A DNA stretch of 8,116 nt from Actinomycetota bacterium (GCA_009701115.1 WLKR01000040.1:1-8116); one strand, 5' to 3'. Positions 1-6,084 are shown, counted from the stretch's first letter. Numbers and translations: made by a program. Notes: generated by a model from the sequence alone, not told the origin.

Positions 1-861
1 GCCAAAACCGTAGGCAAAGGCCGTAGCAAGTGATGCGGTCAATGACAGGGTCACGAAGAATATTCGCGAATAGGTGGCCTGTTCAACACCAATGTCTCGA
101 ACCTGGGCGGCGCGCTGTTCGAAGTAGGTCACTTCCTTTGCGGGGCTACCGAACAGCTTGACAATCATGGCGCCGGCCACGTTAAAACGCTCGGTCATCA
201 CATTGTTCATCTGCGCGTTGAGATCCATTGAACGGCGGAACAGACCACCGAGACGACGTCCGACGAGCCGAGCGGGGACCAAGAAGAGCGGCAGCAACAC
301 GAGGGCGACGATTGTTATCTGCCAGCTCAAGAAGAACATGGCCGAAAGAATCAACAACACCATCACCACGTTGCCAATTGCGTTGGAGAAAAGTTCCGTA
401 AAGGCCTGCTGGGCCCCAATCACGTCATTATTGAGACGTGTGATCAATGCCCCGGTCTGAGTACGCGAGAAGAATGCAATCGGCATCGATTGAATATGGC
501 GATACACGCGCAGGCGGAGATCGTAGATGAGCCCTTCACCGAGCCAGGCTGAAATTCGCCGCTCCGCCAGCGAGACGATGGCCTCAAAAATAGCCAATAG
601 TCCAGTCATGACCGCCAGAAAAATAATCAGTCCGCGGTTGTTGTTGTCGATACCGTGGTCCAAAATCCCCCGTAGCAGGAGTGGCGAAACCGATGAGATA
701 GCGGCATCAAGCAGGACGGCACCAATGAAAATGGTGATCAGGCTGCGATACGGACGTGCAAACTCGAGAATCCGAGGGAGCGTGCCTTTCTTGACTCGGT
801 GCGAAAGCACGTCTCGACTGCGTTGCATTGAGCGCATGTTGGCCCAGTGTCCCATACTCAC
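1..861 (-). CDS. ABC exporter, transmembrane domain (partial, 3' end beyond left edge)
   Basis: This is the N-terminal 287 residues of an ABC-type exporter half-transporter (type IV/MsbA-like fold), read leftwards and open to the window edge. The nucleotide-binding domain would lie outside the window. Hydrophobic segments are visible at about 40-58, 77-97, 161-179, 181-199 and 267-285. Family-typical stretches are FFSRTQTGALITRLNNDV (about 130-147, intracellular coupling-helix region) and MTERFNVAGAMIVKLFG (222-238). I chose the GTG at 861-859 because GGGGAG lies 7 nt upstream; the next in-frame ATG (855) is too far from that site. The gene begins 20 nt after the glycosyltransferase stop, so co-transcription is likely. 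The substrate cannot be told from this half. The neighbouring sugar and methyl transferases suggest a glycosylated or lipidic product, but many exporters of this shape move drugs or lipids. The family assignment is firm; the role is inferred. Confidence 0.9.
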   Translation of the reverse strand, partial: MSMGHWANMRSMQRSRDVLSHRVKKGTLPRILEFARPYRSLITIFIGAVLLDAAISSVSPLLLRGILDHGIDNNNRGLIIFLAVMTGLLAIFEAIVSLAERRISAWLGEGLIYDLRLRVYRHIQSMPIAFFSRTQTGALITRLNNDVIGAQQAFTELFSNAIGNVVMVLLILSAMFFLSWQITIVALVLLPLFLVPARLVGRRLGGLFRRSMDLNAQMNNVMTERFNVAGAMIVKLFGSPAKEVTYFEQRAAQVRDIGVEQATYSRIFFVTLSLTASLATAFAYGFG

Positions 862-868
862 AATCGAA

Positions 869-874
869 CTCCCC
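869..874 (-). promoter_or_regulatory. Ribosome binding site of the ABC exporter gene
   Basis: On the minus strand GGGGAG is followed by a 7-nt spacer and GTG. This is the clearest Shine-Dalgarno sequence I saw in the window, and it decides the GTG start over the in-frame ATG at 855. It lies just downstream of the glycosyltransferase stop (882), consistent with internal initiation within an operon. Confidence 0.6.
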
Positions 875-881
875 TGTCGAA

Positions 882-2003
882 CTATGAGTGTAGGGATGCG
901 AGCTTGACGTTCCGTGCCTCGTGGTAGTTCTCCAACAGAAGGTCTACGACTCGGTCGGGCCGGAACTTTTGAACTGCGAGGTGGGCCGCCGTACCCATCT
1001 GTACTCGAACGTCATCATCCGCAAGCGACTGCACGGCTCGTACTGCCTCGTTCAAGTCACCTGGTGTCACCAGTTTCCCCGCACCACCGATCAAAAGGTC
1101 AACGGGGCCTGGAACGGCATTGGCTACGACGCTCACTCCGTGACTCATCGCCTCCAGCATGACAACCGGTAATCCTTCAAATCGCGTCAGAGACAACATC
1201 ACACCATGGGTGTCCAATATTTGTCCGAACTCGTCGGGTGCGTATCGTTCGATTACACCGACTCGATCGGCGACATCGCTCGCCACGGGGGCCGCCGCCA
1301 CACCCAACCAGGTCACTTCGAGGTCGGGATTACTCCGCAGAAGTGCCTCCACGACGACGGCGTGATCGGCTGCCCCCTTGCGCCACTGTTGACCACCTAC
1401 GACCAAAAGTCGGTAGGGCAACGGCACATTTGGGGCGACTTCGCAGAAGGCTCGACCAGCGACGGGTGCAGTGATGGCGACACTCGCAGCCCGTACGCCA
1501 AGAATTTCCGTCAAATAGGCCTTTTCGGTGAGATTAAGTACGAGCTTCAGATCGGCTACGCCAATACTCCGGCGAACTTCCGTCAAGCGCCAACCACCGT
1601 GATACAGGCGGTATCGCCACCGCAAACGCAGTTCACCACTACGGGCCGCGCGTCGGCGAGCAGCGACGGCCAGTGGTTCGAGACCGTGACTACGAGTCAC
1701 AAAGACCGTTGGCGTCGCCGCGACCTCCTTCATCGTGATCAGCCAATAGTCCCCAGTTGAGGCGTCAACTATGTCGTACGCCTCGTCCTTGATGGCACGC
1801 CGGAGAAACTTGGCCACCTTCCACGGAAAGCGAATTTGACTCAAGGTCGAGTCGCCATTACCAACGAGCTCCATGCCAATGACGTCAACCATGTGCCCTC
1901 GATGACGAAGCGCCGCGGCCAATGTGAGCGTAGAGCCGGCCGCACCGGTACCTAGTTCGAGCTGATGGTGGACAATCAGGGCAATCTTGAGCGGTGGCGT
2001 CAT
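882..2003 (-). CDS. GT-B glycosyltransferase, group 1 / GT4-like
   Basis: A 373-residue protein predicted to transfer a sugar from a nucleotide-sugar donor; acceptor and sugar are unknown. The N-terminal half opens with a Rossmann-type strand and a glycine-rich loop (KIALIVHHQLELGTGAAGST, about 6-25), as in GT-B enzymes. The C-terminal donor-binding half starts near residue 195 (PYRLLVVGGQQWRKG) and carries the EX7E signature of retaining GT4-type enzymes: E276 in FEGLPV and E284 in MLEAMSHG, followed by VVANAVPGP. The length is normal for the family. No signal peptide or membrane segment is seen, so it is probably cytosolic or membrane-peripheral. The ATG lies 3 nt after the methyltransferase stop with only a weak upstream purine tract, so translation is probably coupled. 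Its place between a methyltransferase and an exporter suggests work on the same product. Family confidence is high; the specific reaction is unknown. Confidence 0.88.
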   Translation of the reverse strand: MTPPLKIALIVHHQLELGTGAAGSTLTLAAALRHRGHMVDVIGMELVGNGDSTLSQIRFPWKVAKFLRRAIKDEAYDIVDASTGDYWLITMKEVAATPTVFVTRSHGLEPLAVAARRRAARSGELRLRWRYRLYHGGWRLTEVRRSIGVADLKLVLNLTEKAYLTEILGVRAASVAITAPVAGRAFCEVAPNVPLPYRLLVVGGQQWRKGAADHAVVVEALLRSNPDLEVTWLGVAAAPVASDVADRVGVIERYAPDEFGQILDTHGVMLSLTRFEGLPVVMLEAMSHGVSVVANAVPGPVDLLIGGAGKLVTPGDLNEAVRAVQSLADDDVRVQMGTAAHLAVQKFRPDRVVDLLLENYHEARNVKLASLHS

Positions 2004-2006
2004 GAC

Positions 2007-2726
2007 CTAGATCAACGGTTCGTTGTCTTCTCGCATAAAGCGACGTTCGAGTCCGTGTAGTCCCCGTCGGCGCGCCAACTTGATCGCCACCATGCGAGCA
2101 AAGAATGGCAGTCGTGAGGCAATACCGAGCGCTGAAATAATGCGCTGCAGCAAGTTCAGAGGTTCCACCGTGAACATCGCCAGAGTGCGCTCGGAACCGA
2201 TGTAGCGAACATTGGGCGAGAAGAAGAAGCGTCGAAGGATGGCCCGAGTCGTTCCCACCGCCGAAAAGGCATCGTGTACATACAGTTCAGCACCGCGCGA
2301 GAGGTGAGGCATCCAGCCATCAAAGTCCTTCAAAGTGCTCTCGAGGTCGTGCGCTCCATCAACCCAAAGAAATCCAACGGGCAGGCCAGCCCACTGAGAG
2401 GAAGCTTCCTCGGAGAGACCCTTAAAGAGATCCACCTTGCCATTCACGCCGGCCTTGGCAAGATTCTCTTGAAAGAGGGTCAAAGACTCGGGGCCGCCTC
2501 CCCAGCGAGGGTCATCGAAGGGATCCACTGCCGTGAGACGGTTTCCATCGGAAAGTCCCATGGCAATCAGCACAGCCGATTTACCTCGGTGACTCCCAAT
2601 CTCGACCGCTACCGAACCAGAAGGGACACGGCCAGCTGCTTCGAAGAGAGCTCGCCCCTGACGCTCGAGGAGCCACCCATCCACTTCGTTGGCAATATTC
2701 CAAGCGTCTTCGAAGGTTGGTGGCAT
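2007..2726 (-). CDS. Class I SAM-dependent methyltransferase (Methyltransf_24-like)
   Basis: A 239-residue protein with the seven-stranded SAM methyltransferase pattern. Motif I is VAVEIGSHRGKS (39-50), the acidic ribose-binding residue is D68 in LTAVDPFD, motif VDGAHD is at 122-127, and a YVHDAF strand lies at 149-154. The IDGDH-like and VHD stretches are typical of the Methyltransf_24 group, which is common in polysaccharide and antibiotic gene clusters. Residues 188-239 form an extra basic tail (many R and K around 210-231) that could lie on the membrane surface. The ATG at 2726-2724 lies 9 nt after the preceding TY-Chap-like gene, with no strong Shine-Dalgarno. The stop lies 3 nt before the glycosyltransferase start. 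The substrate is probably a sugar or small molecule in the same pathway, inferred from context only. Confidence 0.85.
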   Translation of the reverse strand: MPPTFEDAWNIANEVDGWLLERQGRALFEAAGRVPSGSVAVEIGSHRGKSAVLIAMGLSDGNRLTAVDPFDDPRWGGGPESLTLFQENLAKAGVNGKVDLFKGLSEEASSQWAGLPVGFLWVDGAHDLESTLKDFDGWMPHLSRGAELYVHDAFSAVGTTRAILRRFFFSPNVRYIGSERTLAMFTVEPLNLLQRIISALGIASRLPFFARMVAIKLARRRGLHGLERRFMREDNEPLI

Positions 2727-2735
2727 GGTGCCAAT

Positions 2736-3284
2736 CTAGTTCTCCGGTTTGTCGCCATCTGAGATTGGGAAGACATCGTCATCCTCGCTTCCACCATCCC
2801 AGTTCTCGACGATTCGCACCCGTGAAGCGTCTCGGGCCTCCAGCATGTCGGCCACTCCCTCACCGGCATTACTAAACGTCTTAATAGTGGCCGTCTGCAA
2901 CCCGGGGCTTGAGCCTTGCTCCAAGATTGTCAAAATGGCGTACGTCATCATTTTCATTAAGACAGGTATCTGGGCTAGAGAATCGATGGTGGAGTAGTAG
3001 TTCGGGCTGAAAGAATCAGGCTCGTTCCAACCAGCGGCCACCAGCTGGTTCTCCTGCTCACAGGTGATGGCCTGCACTTCGAGGTTCTCGTTGGAAATCA
3101 CTTCGCCGATGAGGAGACCATTCTCGGCCCAGAACTGTACGTATCGGTAGTCCGGGAAATCAACTACGGCGAGCACCCGACTACCTTCACGCATCATGGC
3201 TCCAAGAAGTTCGGGGAGGTTCGCAAGTAACGACGTGAGTGACGTCTCGATGGGGTTGTCTGATCCGGTGAGGTGTATTGCCAT
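2736..3284 (-). CDS. TY-Chap/YbjN-like protein of unknown function
   Basis: First gene of the leftward cluster, 182 residues from the ATG at 3284. Numbered from that ATG, a stretch at about residues 46-82 (YRYVQFWAENGLLIGEVISN, then NLEVQAITCEQENQLVA) followed by AAGWNEPD and PNYY resembles the actinobacterial TY-Chap domain. That fold is related to type III secretion chaperones and YbjN, whose members read [RY]YVQF...GL..EV.N...L...L..LGW..P. The role of these domains is not settled; they are thought to mediate protein contacts. The C-terminus is acidic (SEDDDVFPISDGD). The frame stays open to a TTG at 3350, but that start would run 18 nt into the divergent gene and across its likely -10 box, so I prefer the ATG. 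No Shine-Dalgarno is seen before it. The link to the methyltransferase downstream is a 9-nt gap only. The domain call is from memory of the pattern and is moderate. Confidence 0.6.
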   Translation of the reverse strand: MAIHLTGSDNPIETSLTSLLANLPELLGAMMREGSRVLAVVDFPDYRYVQFWAENGLLIGEVISNENLEVQAITCEQENQLVAAGWNEPDSFSPNYYSTIDSLAQIPVLMKMMTYAILTILEQGSSPGLQTATIKTFSNAGEGVADMLEARDASRVRIVENWDGGSEDDDVFPISDGDKPEN

Positions 3285-3320
3285 GGGAACAGTGTGCGGG
3301 TCGCCTGTGACACAACCTTC

Positions 3321-3326
3321 TAGATT
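3321..3326 (+). promoter_or_regulatory. Putative -10 box for a leaderless SCO6745-family mRNA
   Basis: TAGATT fits the actinobacterial TAnnnT -10 pattern and is followed by 6 nt and then the GTG start at 3333. Transcription starting about 7 nt after the hexamer would begin at the start codon, giving a leaderless message. There is no Shine-Dalgarno sequence before this GTG. No convincing -35 hexamer is visible at 17 nt spacing. Confidence 0.4.
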
Positions 3327-3332
3327 GTCGCT

Positions 3333-4202
3333 GTGACTCAAACCGATCAAGAGTGGTTCGAACTCTCCCGGCGCATCTCGCGCAGCGTCCAGACGACCGT
3401 GGGCTGGATATTTTGGGATCCCGGTGCAGTGACCCGCTTCGAAGCTCTCGGTCTTCCTGGACCTCTGGGCTACATCGCTTCTCGATCGGCACCTTTCGCG
3501 GGCGCGGGTTACGCCGCACTCGTGGCAGCTTTGGGTTCCATCAGCCCAATGGGTATTCGATTTGTCGTTGACTTCATGCCTCCGGAAGATTTCATGAAGT
3601 ACTGGGATGCACGCAATGAAGCGATCCGCGAGGGCCTAGAAGCTCACGCCCCTCAGATCCTCGAAACACTGGCGCAACACGCACCGGCCCTCGAGGACGT
3701 CGTTGCCCAACTTCCTTTTGCGGGACGGCCATTCTCGGCCAGCCACCTCGACATCCCTTCTGGCGACGATCCAGTGATGCGAGGATGGCACGCCATCAAC
3801 GTCATCCGCGAGTGGCGTGGCGACACCCATTGGGGCCTAATCGCTGAACACAATCTGAACGGTGCCGAGGCTTCCACACTTCACAATGCGTGGCTCCAGT
3901 ACGACAACGAGTGGCTCTCGAGGTCACGAGGCATAAGCGACGAAGCAATCGAGCGGGCATTTGTTTCACTGGAGCGCAGAGGCCTTGCTGCTGACGGAGT
4001 TGTCAACGATCGAGGCCTCGCCTTACGACAGCAAATTGAAGATGAGACCGATCGTCGTTGCGTTCTGCCCTGGCAACTCCTCGGCTACCAACAGTCCGTC
4101 AACCTGGCCGAACTTCTTGAACCGCCATGCGAACTACTGCTCCGCCGAGTCGACATCACGGCCGGAGAGCGATACCAGCCGGGCTCGCGTATTCGCAAGT
4201 AG
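3333..4202 (+). CDS. SCO6745-family protein with C-terminal helix-turn-helix-like domain
   Basis: A 289-residue protein matching the layout of the actinobacterial SCO6745 family (HTH_67-type). The N-terminal part has SRSAPFAGAGYAALVAALGS (50-69), corresponding to the family's SR.AP.G.....V.AA....P block. The middle has WHAINVIREWRGDTHWGLIAEH (152-173). The C-terminal part is winged-helix-like (about 176-240: LNGAEASTLHNAW, RGISDEAIERAFVSLERRGL, NDRGLALRQQIEDETDR). The helix set resembles MarR-type domains, but DNA binding has not been shown for the family as far as I know; a ligand- or protein-binding role is equally possible. The start is GTG at 3333, just after a TAGATT box. It is divergent from the TY-Chap-like gene over a 48-nt gap, so the two may share regulation. 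The stop lies 3 nt from that of the convergent DUF4287 gene. Family call is good; function unknown. Confidence 0.75.
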   Translation: MTQTDQEWFELSRRISRSVQTTVGWIFWDPGAVTRFEALGLPGPLGYIASRSAPFAGAGYAALVAALGSISPMGIRFVVDFMPPEDFMKYWDARNEAIREGLEAHAPQILETLAQHAPALEDVVAQLPFAGRPFSASHLDIPSGDDPVMRGWHAINVIREWRGDTHWGLIAEHNLNGAEASTLHNAWLQYDNEWLSRSRGISDEAIERAFVSLERRGLAADGVVNDRGLALRQQIEDETDRRCVLPWQLLGYQQSVNLAELLEPPCELLLRRVDITAGERYQPGSRIRK

Positions 4203-4205
4203 CGC

Positions 4206-4484
4206 TTACGACTTAGCGACGTTGCCGGCGAGAGTCCAACCCACGAGGGCATTGGCGTGACCGTGCCCCATGTCGTGGTTGGTCTTTAAGAATGCAACTA
4301 TCTCCATGTGCTTGGCCTCGCCAACTGTCGCAATTATTGCCTGCCACTCACTAATGCTTTTCCCGTACTTCTTTTCAATGGAGGGAAAGTAGGACGACGG
4401 ACCTTGCTTGGACCAGGGTGGTGAGAATTCGGCCATCACTCGCTCGCTTTCGTGGGGCGCTTCAACTATGTAAATACGGACCAT
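4206..4484 (-). CDS. Small DUF4287-domain protein
   Basis: Up to 92 residues. Residues 30-85 carry the DUF4287 pattern: an F.SIEKKYGKS...W helix, then EIVAFLKTNHDMGHGHANALVGW with the characteristic GHGHAnA motif (73-79) near the end. The family is short, cytosolic and of unknown function, and is widespread in soil and water bacteria. The first 29 residues lie outside the domain. The ATG at 4484 is directly preceded by TAAAAT, which looks like a -10 box; if it is one, the message would start inside this ORF and the real start would be the GTG or ATG at codons 16-17 (4439 or 4436), giving about 76 residues. Both choices keep the whole domain. It lies downstream of the tRNA on the same strand and converges on the SCO6745-family gene. 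Domain call good, start uncertain. Confidence 0.8.
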   Translation of the reverse strand: MVRIYIVEAPHESERVMAEFSPPWSKQGPSSYFPSIEKKYGKSISEWQAIIATVGEAKHMEIVAFLKTNHDMGHGHANALVGWTLAGNVAKS

Positions 4485-4490
4485 ATTTTA
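4485..4490 (-). promoter_or_regulatory. Possible -10 box abutting the DUF4287 ATG
   Basis: TAAAAT on the minus strand ends at the base before the ATG at 4484. As a -10 hexamer it would place the transcript start near 4478, inside the longest reading frame. That would point to the shorter protein starting at 4439 or 4436. No good -35 is visible, so it may be a chance AT-rich spot. Confidence 0.3.
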
Positions 4491-4553
4491 CGCAGAGAGC
4501 GAATCGCGCTCAGAAGATGCGCAGGGAGTTAGCACAACAATCGGGACAATCAG

Positions 4554-4627
4554 TGGGCGCTGGGGGACTCGAACCCTCGGCCTCAGCCATGTGAAGGCTG
4601 CGCTCTAACCAGCTGAGCTAAGCGCCC
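4554..4627 (-). tRNA. tRNA-Val (anticodon CAC)
   Basis: On the minus strand a full cloverleaf folds in 74 nt. The acceptor GGGCGCT pairs perfectly with AGCGCCC, the D-stem is GCTC/GAGC with a 9-nt loop, the anticodon stem CAGCC/GGCTG encloses TTCACAT, and the T-loop is TTCGAGT. The anticodon CAC (plus-strand 4591-4593) reads the valine codon GUG. The discriminator base is A (4554). The CCA end is not encoded; the next bases are CTG, so a CCA-adding enzyme is needed. One flaw is visible: in the T-stem (GAGGG/CCCCC) position 50 is A opposite C64. The remaining pairs are intact, so the gene is probably functional. Confidence 0.95.
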
Positions 4628-4637
4628 TGAGGGTACC

Positions 4638-4643
4638 AGCCTA
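4638..4643 (-). promoter_or_regulatory. Possible -10 box of the tRNA-Val gene
   Basis: TAGGCT on the minus strand fits TAnnnT and lies 10 nt before the first base of the mature tRNA, which would give a short 5' leader for RNase P to remove. No clear -35 is seen upstream. The call rests on position and a weak consensus. Confidence 0.22.
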
Positions 4644-4703
4644 CCCCTGTTCCTGGGTGATGGATTCTCGTTGACGAATCATTTTGTTTGGGGACCCAAG
4701 GGC

Positions 4704-4709
4704 TAGCCT
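4704..4709 (+). promoter_or_regulatory. Putative -10 box for a leaderless membrane-protein mRNA
   Basis: TAGCCT fits TAnnnT and is followed by 6 nt and then the GTG at 4716, the same geometry as at 3321-3333. No Shine-Dalgarno precedes this GTG. A good -35-like TTGACG occurs at 4671-4676, but its 27-nt distance is too long for a normal promoter with this box, so the -35 remains unassigned. Confidence 0.4.
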
Positions 4710-4715
4710 GACATC

Positions 4716-5348
4716 GTGGCGGACAGCAAAGACAAAAAGACACCCGTAGTAATGACCGAAGGGGCCTCGCGTGAGGTGATCTTTGGACTTGATGCACTCG
4801 AGCGGCGTTGGTCATTTGGAATTGGTGGGATTGGCCTGCTGCTCTCAGCCCTTTTCGCGCTTGCGCCGATCAAGACGTACGTCGAACAAAAGCCCCAGAA
4901 TGGCGCCTGCAGCACGGGCTACACCCTCGTTGAGAAGATGTGCCAAAAGAACGTTCTCCTCAATTTTGCAGCCGACCCACGCTTCTATCTCTTACTTGCT
5001 GGCTCCATCGCGATTATGTTCTTCACGTGGCGCAAGAGGCGTGTGGGCATCATTGTTGCGGCATTCATGATTGGGCTTTCACTTGGCAATTTCGGTCTCC
5101 CATTCCTCGCTCTCGGTGGCTGGCTCGCCATCCGTGCGTTCCGTCTCCAAAAATATGGTGACCCCACCTTCGTTGGCTCGAACCAACAGTCACGCCTGCG
5201 CGCCCAAGAGCGGGCCGCAAATAGGAAAAAGGGCATCGGCTACTCCCGAGGCAAAAAGAGCGACAGCGACCCTTCGGCCGCACCGGTCAGGCCAAAGCCC
5301 GCACCTTCAAAGCGCTACACCCCCAAGCAGACCGGTCGGCGTCGCTAA
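4716..5348 (+). CDS. Small integral membrane protein with basic cytosolic-type tail, function unknown
   Basis: I do not recognise a named family. The protein has 210 residues. After a charged N-terminus (MADSKDKKTP) there are hydrophobic segments at about 33-53, 88-104 and 109-140, the last long enough for two short passes or a hairpin. Between the first two segments lies a loop with two cysteines (C65 and C76) that could form a disulfide if the loop faces outward. After residue 143 the chain is hydrophilic and strongly basic, rich in K, R, P and S (KKGIGYSRGKK, then PVRPKPAPSKR), probably disordered and cytosolic. The GTG at 4716 is preceded by a TAGCCT box at leaderless spacing. The stop is followed by one base and then the GTG of a PlsC-type acyltransferase, so the two are almost certainly co-transcribed and translationally coupled. 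A role in envelope lipid metabolism is inferred from that neighbour only. Confidence 0.8.
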   Translation: MADSKDKKTPVVMTEGASREVIFGLDALERRWSFGIGGIGLLLSALFALAPIKTYVEQKPQNGACSTGYTLVEKMCQKNVLLNFAADPRFYLLLAGSIAIMFFTWRKRRVGIIVAAFMIGLSLGNFGLPFLALGGWLAIRAFRLQKYGDPTFVGSNQQSRLRAQERAANRKKGIGYSRGKKSDSDPSAAPVRPKPAPSKRYTPKQTGRRR

Positions 5349-5349
5349 C

Positions 5350-6084
5350 GTGACCGAGCTGGGACTTAATTTTCCCACCGCGTGGTCGCGTCGCCTGCCC
5401 GCCACGGCACTACGAGACTTAATTCTGACGGTGATCGCCACACCCCTCACTCGTCGCCTTACCACCATGGATATCCGAGGCCGGGAGAATCTCCCCCCGC
5501 CGGGTACTACAACTATCTACACGTCAAATCACACCAGCCACCTCGACACCATCATCGCCCTGGCGGCACTCAATCGCTCCCGACGCCGCCGTACGGTGGT
5601 GGCCGCAGCTTCGGACACCTTTTTTACGAAACTCTCCACCGCGCGCATCACGGTGCTCCTCGTAAACGCCATCCCCATCGAGCGACACAAAGTCAACCGA
5701 CAAAGCGCCGCACAGGCAATCGAGATCTTGAAGCATGGGTGGGATCTACTTATCTACCCCGAAGGTGGCCGTACCCCCACCGGACAAATGTTGGAGTTCA
5801 AGGGTGGCGCCGCCTACCTGGCTGAACGCAGCAACGCCGTCGTGGTACCGACCTTCATGGTGGGCGCCGGGGAGTGGCTCTCGTCATATGCCAAAGCGCC
5901 GATGTATCTCGAAATGCCTCGACGGTGGCGCTCGCCAGTCACTGTCGCCTTCGGTACTCCCCTCTCGATTGAGGAGGGGGAAAATATCCGACGCTTCGGT
6001 CAGCGGATTCAAGACTCCGTTATCGAACTAGCTCGTCAAACAACGGGCGACCCCACATGGGGCAGCCACCTGAAGTCTCAGTAG
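5350..6084 (+). CDS. plsC: 1-acyl-sn-glycerol-3-phosphate acyltransferase (PlsC-type)
   Basis: A 244-residue member of the PlsC/AGPAT acyltransferase family, which moves an acyl chain onto lysophosphatidic acid to make phosphatidic acid at the membrane. The catalytic HX4D motif is NHTSHLD (H61, D66). Block III is YPEGGRT (136-142, E138), a variant of the usual FPEGTRS. It is followed by LEFKGGAAYLAERSNAVVVP (148-167), with the conserved proline at the end. The N-terminal stretch (LRDLILTVIATPL, 21-33) may be a membrane-associating helix. The frame is open further upstream, but that part overlaps the membrane-protein gene; the GTG at 5350, 1 nt after its TAA, gives the normal family length and implies coupled translation. 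The 3' end overlaps the convergent gatD stop by 7 nt. Phosphatidic-acid synthesis is the default; some relatives acylate other lipids or glycolipids. Confidence 0.88.
   Translation: MTELGLNFPTAWSRRLPATALRDLILTVIATPLTRRLTTMDIRGRENLPPPGTTTIYTSNHTSHLDTIIALAALNRSRRRRTVVAAASDTFFTKLSTARITVLLVNAIPIERHKVNRQSAAQAIEILKHGWDLLIYPEGGRTPTGQMLEFKGGAAYLAERSNAVVVPTFMVGAGEWLSSYAKAPMYLEMPRRWRSPVTVAFGTPLSIEEGENIRRFGQRIQDSVIELARQTTGDPTWGSHLKSQ

Noticed and set aside
158..907. Rightward open frames across the exporter region (158-460 and 527-907)
   Set aside because: They lie antisense to a clear ABC exporter transmembrane domain and their translations are arginine/serine-rich with no recognisable fold, as expected of shadow frames.
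1206..1760. A 184-codon rightward open frame inside the glycosyltransferase gene
   Set aside because: Antisense to a gene with a conserved EX7E motif; the translation has no domain-like pattern and no start signal.
2274..2762. A 162-codon rightward open frame across the methyltransferase
   Set aside because: Antisense to SAM motifs that are clearly coding; its translation shows no coherent fold.
4497..4511. Small hairpin GAGCG-CGATT-CGCTC (minus strand) between the tRNA and the DUF4287 gene, as a tRNA terminator
   Set aside because: The stem is only 5 bp and no U-tract follows. It cannot be told from chance, so it is not listed as a feature.
4671..4676. TTGACG as the -35 of the membrane-protein promoter
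   Set aside because: A good hexamer, but it is 27 nt from the TAGCCT box and no TAnnnT sits at 16-18 nt from it.
5330..5337. A third GACCGGTC octamer in the 3' end of the membrane-protein gene
   Set aside because: It is a single copy inside coding sequence with no partner or hairpin, so it is probably chance for an 8-mer in GC-rich DNA.
5071..5349. N-terminal extension of the acyltransferase frame upstream of 5350
   Set aside because: The extra 93 codons overlap the membrane-protein gene in another frame and read as S/R/P-rich noise. The GTG at 5350 gives the normal family length.
5958..5983. CCCCTC...GAGGGG inverted repeat within the acyltransferase gene
   Set aside because: Only a 6-bp stem, fully inside codons for a conserved TPLSIEEGE stretch, with no T-run and no neighbouring gene end.
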